Assembly: GCA_001247695.2 (NCBI GenBank)
Contig: LGRX02035338.1
Location: forward strand, 24,560-88,559
DNA: 64,000 nt
Direction: 5' to 3'
Origin: Cymbomonas tetramitiformis
Taxonomy: Eukaryota; Chlorophyta; Pyramimonadophyceae; Pyramimonadales; Pyramimonadaceae
The translations under genes and the position numbers were made by a program. Under the pieces are notes generated by a model. It ran no database searches and was not told where the DNA came from. It saw only the letters and a program-made list of their open reading frames with translations. Below, in pieces: positions 29,829 to 40,387 of the stretch; position 1 is the stretch's first letter, and the number at the start of each line of letters is the position of its first letter.

Positions 29829-30053
29829 TGTTGAGAAAAAGAGCTTGTATAGGAAGCTAAAGGCAGTTATCAAATTTTTTGAACTTTTGTGTGGTTACAA
29901 TAAGAGGTTTACTGCACAGTGACATAAGACAATGACACAATGTATATAGTACCGAGTTGGTGTTATAGGGACACTGACAATAAGTAAGACTGTTTGGTAG
30001 TAGGACTAGATAGTCGTGCTTCATAAGGACACGTCGTGCATAAGTTCGCGACA
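29829..30053 (+). repeat. Partial terminal repeat B2 of E1 (225 bp)
   Basis: Direct repeat of 29216-29435 (one 3-bp deletion, one 8-bp insertion and a few substitutions), ending at the same GCGACA. It follows A2 with no gap. 30054-30401 beyond it shows no gene, only short repeats of GATCAGAAAACCTC/GATCGGAAAACCTC. Confidence 0.85.
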
Positions 30054-30401
30054 TCAATCACTTATTCCGTTATCACATTTATATGTTTATTTCGCCGTCT
30101 CCGTGATCGATATTGAAAAATCAAAGCGATACTGTATATAGTATGAAGAGGTGCTAATTAGGTTATTAGCCTCAATATGGCCTGACGTGAGGGAGCGTCT
30201 GTCCTGCTCTTGAAACGTCTAGGCCTCCGACTGATCAGAAAACCTCAGTTTTCAAATCTACACATCTACCCCGGGGAGCGGGCATCCTGACTGATCCCCT
30301 CCGCTGATCGGAAAACCTCCTGTTAAAGTGAGGCACATCGGCGCTGCTACCGTAACACCTAGCGTATAATAGAGCTGCACAACTTAAACTGGTCCGTTTA
30401 T

Positions 30402-31249
30402 ACCCTCCCGTCTCCGACGGAGGGCCCATGCGGCGTTTAATGTGTCGTCGTCGTTGTCACACTTTCGTTTCAGTACGTGGTCGCCAGGTTTTTGTGTGAC
30501 ATGAAACGCAGTCCGCAAAGCTCCCAGAATGAAAGTTGGTGACACTGTCGATGTCGCCTATCGTATGGGTTNNNNNNNNNNNNNNNNNNNNNNNNNNNNN
30601 NNNNGTCCTCAACACGATAGGTGTTCCCCGTGGCAAGATTAAACCTCTCCTTAAAAACTTTCAAGAATCTGTAGGCAACACACCAGAAATAGGCGAGACG
30701 TGTTTCTGTTAAACACCTCCACCACCTTGAACACTGACCCGCATACAGTTGACATCCTGGGCAATGAGACCATGACAGAAACAGAAGCTGTGCAAAAAAC
30801 AAACGACTTTCTTCAAACCCTCCTGCAATAATTTTCAAAAGTCTTGCAATAAAAGATGGCTCTCTGTCCTTTAGGGGAGGGGCCCTCCCCCCCTCTCCCC
30901 TCCCCCACCACCCCCCCCTCTCCTCCGCCCACCCTGACCTCCTTCCTCATCGTCTCCAAATACCCCCTTAATTCTTCGACTTCCCTCCCCACCGCCTAGT
31001 TTCAGCCACCCCTCCACTCACCCGGCCATGGCTGCTTCTCCATCTTCTAGAGTTTTTTGCTTAGCACCTAGCTTTTTCTCTAGATGTCACCCTGCTGAAA
31101 AGTGGGTTGAGCCCCTTTGTGGGCGCGCTATAGTAGAGGGAGTAGCCCCTAGTGTTTTCACTAGCCTGCTTTGCAGGGTTACCGCACTCTCAGGACTTTG
31201 TCCCCTTTGCTAGCGTAAATGTTTTATTATTATTATTAGACGGGAGGGT
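30402..31249. mobile_element. Short element with ACCCTCCCGTCT inverted ends
   Basis: ACCCTCCCGTCT at 30402-30413 is the inverse of AGACGGGAGGGT at 31238-31249. The sequence interrupts a segment that is continuous, in reverse complement, at window positions 1-83. No clear target duplication was found. A minus-strand open stretch (30470-30838) crosses the assembly gap and is not recognised. 30880-31020 is strongly C-rich. Confidence 0.55.
30572..30604. other. Assembly gap (33 N)
   Basis: Thirty-three ambiguous bases lie in the middle of the element at 30402-31249. The true length is unknown, so any frame through it is unreliable. Confidence 1.
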
Positions 31250-31267
31250 CCAAAGCACCGCGCCTTC

Positions 31268-31312
31268 ATTTTTAACAGTGGCAATTTTCCGAATCCGACA
31301 GTCCATGTACGA
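31268..31312. repeat. Right arm of the 45-bp inverted repeat
   Basis: Exact reverse complement of window positions 1-45. 31313-32020 to its right, before the ISCA1-like gene, contains no repeat seen elsewhere in the window and no supported ORF; it includes the likely promoter and 5' UTR of that gene. Confidence 0.7.
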
Positions 31313-32020
31313 TTCCAGATACTCTCACAAGTCAGAGCCTCCGGACGCGGCGATTTTCTCCCGGTTTATCGATTTTTTTATTTTCTGTGGTAGTCCGGAG
31401 GGTTACGAGCTGCTTTCCATTGCTTTCTGTCGAGAATCGCGCGATCGGCCGCGCAGCGGCCGAAGCTCGTAACCTCTGGCTTGCGAGAGTTCAGAGTTGG
31501 GAGTAGATTCCAGAGATCAAAATACGATGCATTCCTTTGTCGCTCCCCAGGAATCTCTTCGGACCTTCCGATGTTCTCGATCTAAAAGTATTGGACGGTT
31601 CAACTTTAGTTGGGCACCCCTAGCGTATAAGCGTACTGTAAGTTCCTCGCGTAAGAATGTGATGAAACTTGAACGATCAAGATGACGTGACGAGAGCGGG
31701 GACGTGGAGAGCCTAGACAGTCTCAGAGTGAGACGAAAGCGAAAGGTTGCTGTCCGTTTGTGGTTTGTGTGTGAGAATTACTATTAGAAAGACGCGCTCA
31801 TCATTTCGCAGCTATAACAAAAAGTGGCATCATCATTGAGATCGTGCGCATGTGCCGAATTGGATAGTTCTACTTTTACCACCGACTCCGAGTCTTTGTC
31901 ACAGCATTATCTTCCAATAAGCCTTGTGAAATTTATTCCCAAGTTGAACCATCGCATGGTGTGGAGTTGTACATAAAAGTGCAAGCGCGTGCTTCACAGA
32001 TAAACTGTTGTACCTGAATA

Positions 32021-32794
32021 ATGAGCTCAGCTGTGAAAGAAGCGGTTAGATCTGTGGGCAGGATATCTCGATTAAATAAGCAAGCACTCACTTTAACCGA
32101 AGCTGCAGCAGATCGTGTCAAGGCCCTTCTGGCAAATAAAAAGGAAGAGTATATCCGCCTCGGCGTACGTAAACGTGGTTGCAACGGCCTATCGTACACG
32201 ATGAATTACGCTGGTAATCTCAATTAAATTCTACGCCGCATGTGTTATTTTGGCGTGTAAACCTTTTCGGGTATGTTCAGTTGAATCGTGTGGTTAAACG
32301 AACTTGGGTGCTAACGTCTCAGAGCTGCCTGCGAAGTTCGATGAAGTTGTAGAGCAACACGGTGCTCGAGTGCTAATTGACCCTGGAGTGCTGATGCACG
32401 TCGTTGGAACCACTATGGATTTTCACACTGACAGGTTAAGGTGCGTATTTGCTTCTGTAACTTCTGGGTTAAGTACCTTAAACCCTAAACACATATGGCC
32501 TCCCTCCTTCCCCCTTGCGTGACCCCAGTGTGTATTGTGCAGCCCGATACTTCTATACAGTCTTTCATCTTTTTTCTAGTTATCCCCCTGGATTATGACT
32601 TGTTTCCAGTGCTGTTTTATGTACTCTTTACAAGTACAGTCCTCGAAATGTTTTTTCTCTGGGTGCTTGTTGTTGGCCCGCCGAGCGAATAAATGTTTGA
32701 GGCATCGGGTTTTCTCTGTTGCAGATCCGAATTCGTTTTCATCAACCCCAACGCTAAGGGGTCATGTGGCTGTGGGGAGTCCTTCAACGTTTAA
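32021..32794 (+). CDS. ISCA1: ISCA1-like A-type iron-sulfur carrier protein (3 exons)
   Basis: Exons 32021-32213, 32323-32440 and 32725-32794 join to 126 aa, the size of ISCA1. Introns (109 and 284 bp) have GT..AG ends (donors GTAATC, GTGCGT; acceptors GTCTCAG, TGTTGCAG), and phases agree. The start ATG gives [18 protein letters not shown], a basic, Ser-containing N-terminus compatible with mitochondrial import. The HesB/IscA fold is clear: [33 protein letters not shown] with the first Cys ligand, [20 protein letters not shown], and the C-terminal [20 protein letters not shown] with the CxC ligands. A-type carriers act late in Fe-S assembly, handing [4Fe-4S] clusters to mitochondrial enzymes. 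It is the only clear single-copy host gene in the window. Confidence 0.95.
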
Positions 32795-35223
32795 GCGCAC
32801 GTTCCACGCCTCGTTTTCGCAGTTCACCATGTTTACATTCGCTTGCGACTCTGTGGTCCACTATTTTCGTCTCTAGCAAGTTGTCAGTTTTGGGTAATGG
32901 AAACGACGCTGCACGCACATCTTGGTATAGGCTTGACTTAGGTCCGTTAAGTATTTTGCACCCTCACACTTGGATCTGCCAATTTCAACGAAGTTTGGCG
33001 CGTCCCTAGTTAATACCTTTAATTCAAGTTTCGCGATTTATCCCGAAGATATGTGGTGTCTTATTGCGGCCTTGAGGAAAGAATTCCGCCCGACTATCTG
33101 AAATATCCGATGCCTGCTCAGAGTACAGTACGCTTGTAGTTTCATACTGCAGCTTGAAACCCCGAAAGCGCACTTGCTCTCTCTGACTTTCACCGCCGCG
33201 CTTAACCCGGAAAACGCACTTGAATTCCCTGACTTTCACCGTCGCGCCAAGCATTACAAACGTAAGGTTCACATAAGGTTTCCTAGTCAAGTGTACGTTT
33301 TCCTGTTTTCAATTTTGTTCAGGCGCGTGGTTAGCTCGGGGCTCGCGCGGACTCCCCTTCGCGCGCGCACTTCAAGCGCCCTCTCGGTTTGAGCCAGGTC
33401 CCGACCAAAGAGTGCACGTGTTTCCGTATCCAGGTCCTGGGTCTCACGAACTTGATAAGGGGTTGGTAATTTTGCGCTTTCCCCCAACAACAGGCTGGGG
33501 ATATGTTTTCTTCCAGAATTTCGTCTCGCCGATTTTCACCATTTTAGTGTTCAATAAACTTGGCTTCCACTCTCGTAGCCTTTGGAGTCGCCTACAATGT
33601 CAGGAAGATCTTCTGTTACCTGCTGGTTTCAACGACGTACCGAGTACCTGCTGCAGTGTCTTTGTGCTCGGTTTACAATTCTCAACGGAAAGGCGAAAAC
33701 ATCAGAACAATGCCGAGTAAAGGAGTTTCGCTAGTATCTGCAGCAAGCAGAAATGACTTTTTGTGTTTTGAACCTGAAGGAAAATAAAAAATAGGTGATG
33801 TGCAACCCATTGAAAATGAATTCACTGGCAGTGCGGCAAGTGAGGCTTGTACTCTCATGGAACCCTCGTGCACAAAGTGTGTCCAGTCCACTTTCTGACT
33901 GTGCCGGCGACCATTCCAGGGCCCAAAACGATATCTGACCGAAAGGGCATCGAGATAAGATATGCATAGGAGATGGAGGTAGCACTGAGACACAAATGCA
34001 GGTGTAAGTGTAGTACATTCAGGTAGCACTCCTGAAATGGTTGGTTATGGACTGACAAGATGCGATATGAGTGAACTTTAGATAGTCACCAGAACCGAAG
34101 ATAAATTTGCCAGAGAAATGAGGTGATAGATCCATAGCAGGTAACGTGTGTGTGCCGGGTGTGTGGGGAGCATTTCGATGCCCACATATATGTCATCTTT
34201 TCCCATCAGATGTCTGTGCCCGCGGTAGTTGACCTTAAACCTGGGACTAGGGGAACCCTTTGTGGAGCGTGCGCGGCAGCTGGTTTACCCTCTGACTTAC
34301 TTGACTTTTGCCTTGCCTGGGCTAGAGGGCCAACATTGAATAAAATTTTCATAATAGTGGACCTACAGTGGAAATTTGGACTGCCAAAACACAAAGCACT
34401 CTACTGCATGTACTTGATCATTTCACTCGACTCTTCGCTCTTCGGAAGACAACCTCATCACTTGTCCAGTTAGAGGGGTGGTGTGCGGTGACCATCAGTG
34501 TAGCCTAAACATTGTTTATCTGCCTTACATTCGGAAAGGCGGGTTGCGGAGTCCACATCGGACTCCTTCAGTAGTTTTCTCACAGACATCAATCTTGTGG
34601 TCACTGGTGTACTCATAGCATAGAGATGCCAACGTGTAGGCGTGCGCGGCAGTGCCCAGGAGACCAGTGAATGTGTAAGAGGTAAAAGCAGGAGATAATG
34701 CGAGATACGGCATACCACAGGTAAGGTATAATTATCGGGGTGGTAGAATAACATGATAACATACCACTGTGAAGCTGTAAACGGGGTTATCGCGGCTTTA
34801 TGCTTCCGAGCCTTCATCGCCCAGTACTGTACGGTGTACTGATTCGTACAGACTAACGGGGTGTGACATCAGTTACGTTGTCACATTCCGCACCTTACTG
34901 TTCTGCACTAGTTACGGAGTAGGAACCGTCAGGGGGGGGGGTTGCCAGGGGACGGTGGCTATTTTAAGCCGTTCGATTGGCATATTGTATTTCTATCCAA
35001 TGGGGCAGCTCAATGGAAATGGGCACCGAAAGGGACCCCAGAACCATTGACTGCGTACTTTGGAGAGCGAGAGCACAGGACCGCTTATAGCCGGCAGCAT
35101 ATCATCCGTCGTCATGCCTTTTGGAGCGCTACGCCGCTGGGAGCGCTCGAGGGGCGGTAGCTGGTTTCTGGAAGACGCCACTCGAGCGAAGGAGCCAGTA
35201 GCGCCATTTTAATTACCCATCAG
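32795..35223. other. Intergenic/intronic sequence, no supported gene
   Basis: About 2.4 kb with only short, unrecognised open stretches on both strands. Introns and upstream exons of the acidic gene that ends at 35811 may lie here. An exon-like open stretch (34942-35160, plus) has no motif. A G-run at 34933 and C-rich tracts are present. Confidence 0.5.
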
Positions 35224-35811
35224 TAATGCGCGCTGGAAGTATGAGATTGAGTCTGACGAGTATCGCGGAATTCCATACACTGGTCGCAAGAAGAAATCGA
35301 CGCCTACGAACAGTGACGATTCGGGTGCAGGGGCTGTGGCTTGGAGTAAAGAGAAGCTGCCAGATTCTGATGACGATGATGACGCGGGTGCTACTGACAG
35401 TAAGCCTGACATTGATACTGCCAGTCCGAAGTGGGAGTATGATACGCCTGGTGAATATGACACCGAGGATGACGTCAGCGAGTTCGATGACTTGGTAGCT
35501 GACGATGCTGAAGAACAGGCTGAAGCTCGAAGGTTGAAGAGACAGGGACTGCAGTTGATCATGGATGATAAGGGTGAACTTCCCCGGGTGCCAAAGGGCA
35601 CATCTCCGACATCACCCGTTCAGCCAGAGGATCCACCTATCCCCGAGCCGAAGCCTGATGACATATCTGGTTGTGCTCCACCCCCAGTGGTGAAGACCAA
35701 ATCTAAGCTAAAGAGTCAACTTGTCATGGAATATGCCAAGACTGTTAATGCTATTACAATGGTTGACAGTGATGACGAATCTGAGTTGCCCCCTCGGGGG
35801 AAGAGGGCCAG
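35224..35811 (+). CDS. Last exon of an acidic, unrecognised protein (interrupted by E3)
   Basis: A frame open from 35213 follows a possible acceptor AATTACCCATCAG at 35223. It encodes KYEIESDEYRGIPYTGRKKK, then a strongly acidic stretch (DSDDDDDAGATDSK, DDVSEFDDLVADDAEEQAEA), a Pro-rich part and a basic end GKRA. E3 inserts at 35812. Set aside E3 and one GCCAG copy, and the frame reaches TAG within four codons (48763-48770), so only the tail is affected. Upstream exons are not identified. The composition suggests a nuclear, disordered, chromatin-type protein, which is inference; it could equally be a gag-like ORF of an older element. Confidence 0.55.
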
Positions 35812-36337
35812 TGTCAAGGTTGATATACAACCTTTCAGACTATGCGGCTGCTATTGAACTGTAGCAACGCGCAACAATATTTGGTGGGGTATGAGTGCAG
35901 TCTCTGGTGTCCAGAAGTATCTGCTTGAGCGCAATGCTCCTCATCATATACCAATGCCCTCACGCTTCATAAGCGTCGTACCACCATCGGGTTGTGAACC
36001 CGAGGGCATTGGGTGAACTAACAGTATCGGCTGGTCGAATTAGCCTGTTGATACCCGCATGTTGTTCAGTTCATGCTTGAAGCGAAGACGCGTCCTCTCA
36101 GAACAGTTTGTTCTTCAAGAACTTGTCTTGCCTCGCCATCGAGATGCCGTACCCGGCCTCTCGATGACAGATGTCACTCATGGTGAGTGGATGACAGATA
36201 TTATGATTGTACATGTCATAGTCGACCGTACTGACAATACTCGACGACTGTATGTCATTATAACATATGACATGACATGACATGGTATGACATGTATGAC
36301 ATGTATGACACATATGTCATCGGTCATATCCCTGACA
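35812..36337 (-). repeat. E3 3' LTR (526 bp)
   Basis: Matches 48187-48757 apart from a few substitutions and a shorter GACAT microsatellite (36258-36310). Contains a three-way-junction-like inverted-repeat structure at 35951-36012. Confidence 0.93.
35951..36012. other. Three-way-junction structure in the E3 LTR
   Basis: CCAATGCCCTC at the left pairs with GAGGGCATTGG at the right. Inside are two hairpins: ACGCTT-cata-AAGCGT-type and GGGTT-gtg-AACCC. The other LTR (48323-48383) keeps the fold with one mismatch (GAAGGC for GAGGGC). Confidence 0.65.
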
Positions 36338-39300
36338 GATCTCCCCTCTTAGAAGAGTTGTGACCTCACAATATAGGGTGCATACCTTTGTATATGTCTT
36401 TGATGTCTTTGTTGTTGAGCTGGTACCAGTCTTCTTACACCGATGAGGCGTCCCTCAAGGTGTTTTTAGGATATTGGGGGGAACTGAGTCCACTTTAAAC
36501 CCTCACCTTAGGCATTTAGCCTTACAGTTCTTAGGATGTAGCCCCCATGAATTGCGTATCGTATTTCAGAGTGACGTTTCAAGGTATCTTCCGAGGTTTA
36601 CGTTACGGATAGATATAGCGCTGCCGTTCGTATCGTATTTCAGAGTGCCGTTTTTACGGCTTTATATAATGCATCCACCTCTTCCTCCCTTCAGAGAGCT
36701 TACTCCCCCGAAGTTCACAGGAATACTATGGAGGGTCCCTTTTTGGGGCTTGGTTTAATGCAAACGGAGTGGGCCCTGCTTAACGAGATATCGGAGGGTC
36801 TCTATGAGTCCACTTTAAATCCTCACCCGATCGCCCCATTGCTCCTTTTATTTTTCGGTCCGGTACGCGCGCACCGACGAACATTTCATAGATTGGATTC
36901 GACAACGTACTAATGTGAAATTCGTTTTAGTTATGTATGCCAATCATAACTCAGGATCACAACTCCGTCCACCTCAGTATCCGGTAGCTGCGGATTACTG
37001 GCCATAAGATCCGAATGACAAACCACGGTCTGGCAAAGGTAGCATAGCAGTTTTTATTTATCCACAGATATGGTACCCGCATGCATGCGTATCTGTGCAA
37101 GGGTATGATTTGTACAAGGCTCACTACACCTCAGCAAGGAAGGATCAATTCCCGCTCCTGTCATATCAATTTGATGCAGGGTAAAAATGTTAGGGATGTA
37201 AACCTGCAGTTCTCGGGATGCAGCCCTGCAGTTTTGGGGATGCAGCCCTGCAGTTCTTGGGATGCAGCCCTGATTATTATTCGGTCGGCAATCATTGGCC
37301 AAAGTCATCGGCTATCAGCTTATTGACTCAGAAGCCACAATGTTATAGAAGCTACGACCTATCGTGACCATATGCGGCAGTTATGCCTTCAGCATACGTA
37401 GACAATATGATTATGTGGAACTTATAATCCCACTTAAGTTGCATCATGTTAAATTTATCCAGGTGTTAACAACTGTTCAGGGTTTGATAAGGGGTTGACG
37501 CCCCACAGGCCAAAGGTCATTCATTGTCTCGTAAGGCTCGCTTCAAGTGTGCGGCTTTGAGGATCAGCGTCCCGGCGAGGCACAGGCATGATGCTTCCTT
37601 GATTATAATGGAGCTGGAAATGAGAATGCTCAAGATATCCGAAGACAGGAAGGCTTTTTGTTGGCCAGAGTTGCTGTCTAGATGTTTAACCTCTATGGGA
37701 TTGCATTCGGATACAAACTGTGCAACAATGCATGTGATTTATGCATTGGTGTATGACTTTGATGAATTGTCTCTTGTCATGAACCTGGAAGGAATGACGG
37801 GCAAATAGCTAGAGCGGCGGATCTCACTCACTCGGCTTTGCTGTTATGGAATTCGATGCCTGAATGGCACAAATGGCAATCCTTGGCTCAGATGCTTTCC
37901 TTCAGACACTGGCAACAACTTGTGCGCCAGCTTCTCTAGATTTGGGGGAAAACCATGGATCAACAATTCATCAATCAAAACACATGTTACCAAGGCTGAT
38001 TCAACGAATCCTTCAACTCTTGAAATTCAACAATCAGCATCTCAGGCTGTTGACGTCAAAGTAATGGTCGTAAGCTTACAATATAGCTTATTCACATTTA
38101 AAAAACCATCGTTCTCCTATGTCAGTGCCCTTCATATAATATGATAGAGCCGGAGAAATATGCATCTATGATTTCTTCATAATGAACTTCATGTGTCAGT
38201 AAGACAAATAAAGACTTCATTTGATGCTTCAATCGGCATGATGTACCGTGTCATCAAACTTTATGACTGCTATACACAGATGCTGGAACTTTTCATAAGA
38301 TTTTTAATCTTCCAAGCAAAATCACAATGATGTAAAATCAAAAATGATGTAAATCAATTTGTGGCAGCTGTATGAAGAATGAATGAATCTATACTCTTTC
38401 CTCCCCCTTTAAAAAGAGGTGCATCAAACCAATCAGATGGTGATGGAGAATGCCATTCAATTATTATGTTATGTGAAAAATGGTTTGATAGAAAATCAGA
38501 CTGAGATTACTCATCGAATCACGTGCTTTCGAGGTAACAATGTCAACATGAACACCGATTCTCTCTACGTCATACCGGCAACATGCCTGACGCTTTTGAA
38601 TGTGGCAAATGCCAGATGATGTCAAATGTCAATTCACTATGATTCAATATGCAGTTTTTGGGTTGCAGCCCACATACATTGTTGGTTCAGGATCACAATA
38701 GAGTGCCGCCTAGCTTTAGACAATGTTTCTGGATAATGATTGTCATAATGAACAACGAAACTAGTGATGGTACCGAAGCTCACTTTGGTATGGAAGCTAA
38801 TAGAGAGTCAATCAAGAATATGAATATCATTTCTCTACTGTCGTAAAAGGCTCACAGATTTAGTGTCTGTAATGACAACAACTTACTACGAGCTGTATTT
38901 CCGTACTTGATGAATGGCTGGTATGTCATTTCATTGTGACTAGAACATGGCATCGCCTAGTGATATGTGTATATATGAATCTTATTCAGTACATGATCAC
39001 TTATCTCAATGGTACCCATTTTATTTTTGGGCATACACTATTCAGAATGAACTGTGCTTGGAAACCATCTGTAGATTGCGGGTTCGATTTCCCGCCATGG
39101 CTTTTCCCAAGTTTCGTGGCCTAATGGACAAGGCGACAAATTTCTAAACATTCCAGAATGAGCTTTCAAAGAGTTATAATTCCTCAATGAGGCATGTGTG
39201 TCTTATGTGCCAAAATGATATGAAATCACAAGTATGATGTCAATCTATATGTGGATGGTTTATACCATTTTATGCTATTCCACAAATAAGTAGTGATGTC

Positions 39301-39474
39301 AGAATAAAACTTTGGACAATTACAACTCAGTACAAACCCGAGTGCATTCAAGTCCACTTGTATGCTCAGAATCTGAATCTAATGTACTTTCTATATGCAC
39401 AGGATAGAATATATTTTCTGTGTGATTCTGGATTCAGGAATTAGAGTCAATGAAAAATAGGATGAAACCTTTAT
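36338..39474. other. E3 interior, non-coding, with dispersed 20-nt motif
   Basis: No ORF with a recognisable motif. A motif like GCAGTTCTCGGGATGCAGCC occurs at about 36522 (degenerate), 37203, 37224, 37246 and 38650. The rest is A/T-rich. Confidence 0.6.
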
Positions 39475-40070
39475 GGTAAACGCTATTGGGCACGAAGTGG
39501 GAACTGATTCCGCGCGATCGAGATGCCATCAGACCTGAGACAGGTCGTCATCGTCATTTCGCCGGATCCGAGGTGCCACCGCTGCGAGGTGCACATGGCA
39601 AAGCTGCGAACGGAAGGTCAAAGGGAAGTGCAAGATAATTCATATGAAATATTCCATGGAATACATGTGAATATCCCGCACAAACGGGAAGCGCTCGGCT
39701 GTTTTGTAATTTTAGAGTGCACCCAAAATACAAAACGCATCTTTGAACTCGGAAGTTTCAAAGATGCTTGCCGGTCGCGTGCAGCAGTAAAAGGCAAGGC
39801 AAATGGTTTAGGATATAGAAGAAGTAGGAATAGTTTTCAGAAGCACTAGAATACTTTCCATATGCTTCTGAAAACTATTCCTACTGCCGCTAAATCTTAA
39901 ACCCTTTGCCTTTCCATTTGCCTTTGACCTTCCGTTCGCAGCTTTACCATGTGCACCTCGGAGCGGTGGCACCTCGGATCCGGCGAAATGACGATGACGA
40001 CCTGTCTCAGGTCTGATGACATCTCGATCGCGCGGAATCAGTTCCCACTTCGTGCCCAATAACGTTTACC
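39475..40070. mobile_element. Fold-back element, 596 bp
   Basis: The element starts GGTAAACGCTATTGGGC and ends with its inverse (GCCCAATAACGTTTACC). The 8-bp duplication ACCTTTAT is at 39467-39474 and 40071-40078. The two halves pair over most of their length: about 150 bp at the ends, then an inner palindrome around 39830-39890 (GGAATAGTTTTCAGAAGC and its inverse). It would fold into one long hairpin. No transposase is present. Confidence 0.88.
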
Positions 40071-40183
40071 ACCTTTATTCCCTTAGGTGCAATACCTTAT
40101 CTTAAGGAATAGTCATTTTCAATACAAGTTTCAATCGATTTTCTCAAACTTTTTCACCTTTATGATGATCAGACTGGTCAATT

Positions 40184-40387
40184 TTACAGCATAACCCACT
40201 TCCCTTTGCTGAAGGAGATGACTCCCTTTTTAGGGTCATAGGGCGATATGTATATATTGGCTGTTTTCATATGACACATGGAATGCATGAGTGGGTCGGC
40301 AACTTTGGAGAATTTCGGGATAAATCTCTTGAATTGGCCGACTATGCCCAAGAATGACCGAAGGTTAGACTTGCCATTTTTAGCCAT
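40184..40387 (-). pseudogene. Ty3/gypsy pol remnant (RT-RNase H junction) in E3
   Basis: The fragment reads NLRSFLGIVGQFKRFIPKFS followed by KVADPL, the conserved segment between RT and RNase H in Ty3/gypsy pol (usually LR-FLGL-YYRRFI-FS-A-PL). It is 68 aa with no continuation in frame. It fixes E3 as a gypsy-type element in minus orientation. Confidence 0.85.

Larger units (their letters stand above)
1612..30053 (+). mobile_element. Ty3/gypsy-like retroelement E1 carrying a DNMT3-like methyltransferase and a PHD finger (degenerate, multiply interrupted)
   Basis: The element is bounded by terminal repeats starting TGTCA and ending GCGACA, with TCAA at 1608-1611 and again at 30054-30057 (possible short target duplication). 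In order it holds a 391-bp repeat A1 (1612-2549, itself interrupted), a leader with hairpin repeats, gag fragments, RNase H, a DNMT3-like methyltransferase, integrase plus PHD finger, a second methyltransferase-like domain, a polypurine tract (29206-29215), then repeats B1, A2 and B2. Without the four insertions described separately it would be about 8.9 kb. Frame changes near 10300, 10940 and 12200-12330 and the absence of RT show that this copy is defective. Confidence 0.85.

Noticed and set aside
29438..30053. E1 LTR read as A followed by B (TGTCA...GCGACA)
   Set aside because: The internal region is preceded by A and followed by B with a polypurine tract just before B, so the LTR order is B then A; A-B order occurs only through the permuted end.
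30470..30838. Minus-strand ORF across the N-run
   Set aside because: It contains the gap, and no motif is visible.
35951..36012. tRNA gene
   Set aside because: The fold has only two inner hairpins, is 62 nt long, and lacks an anticodon arm and a normal T-loop.
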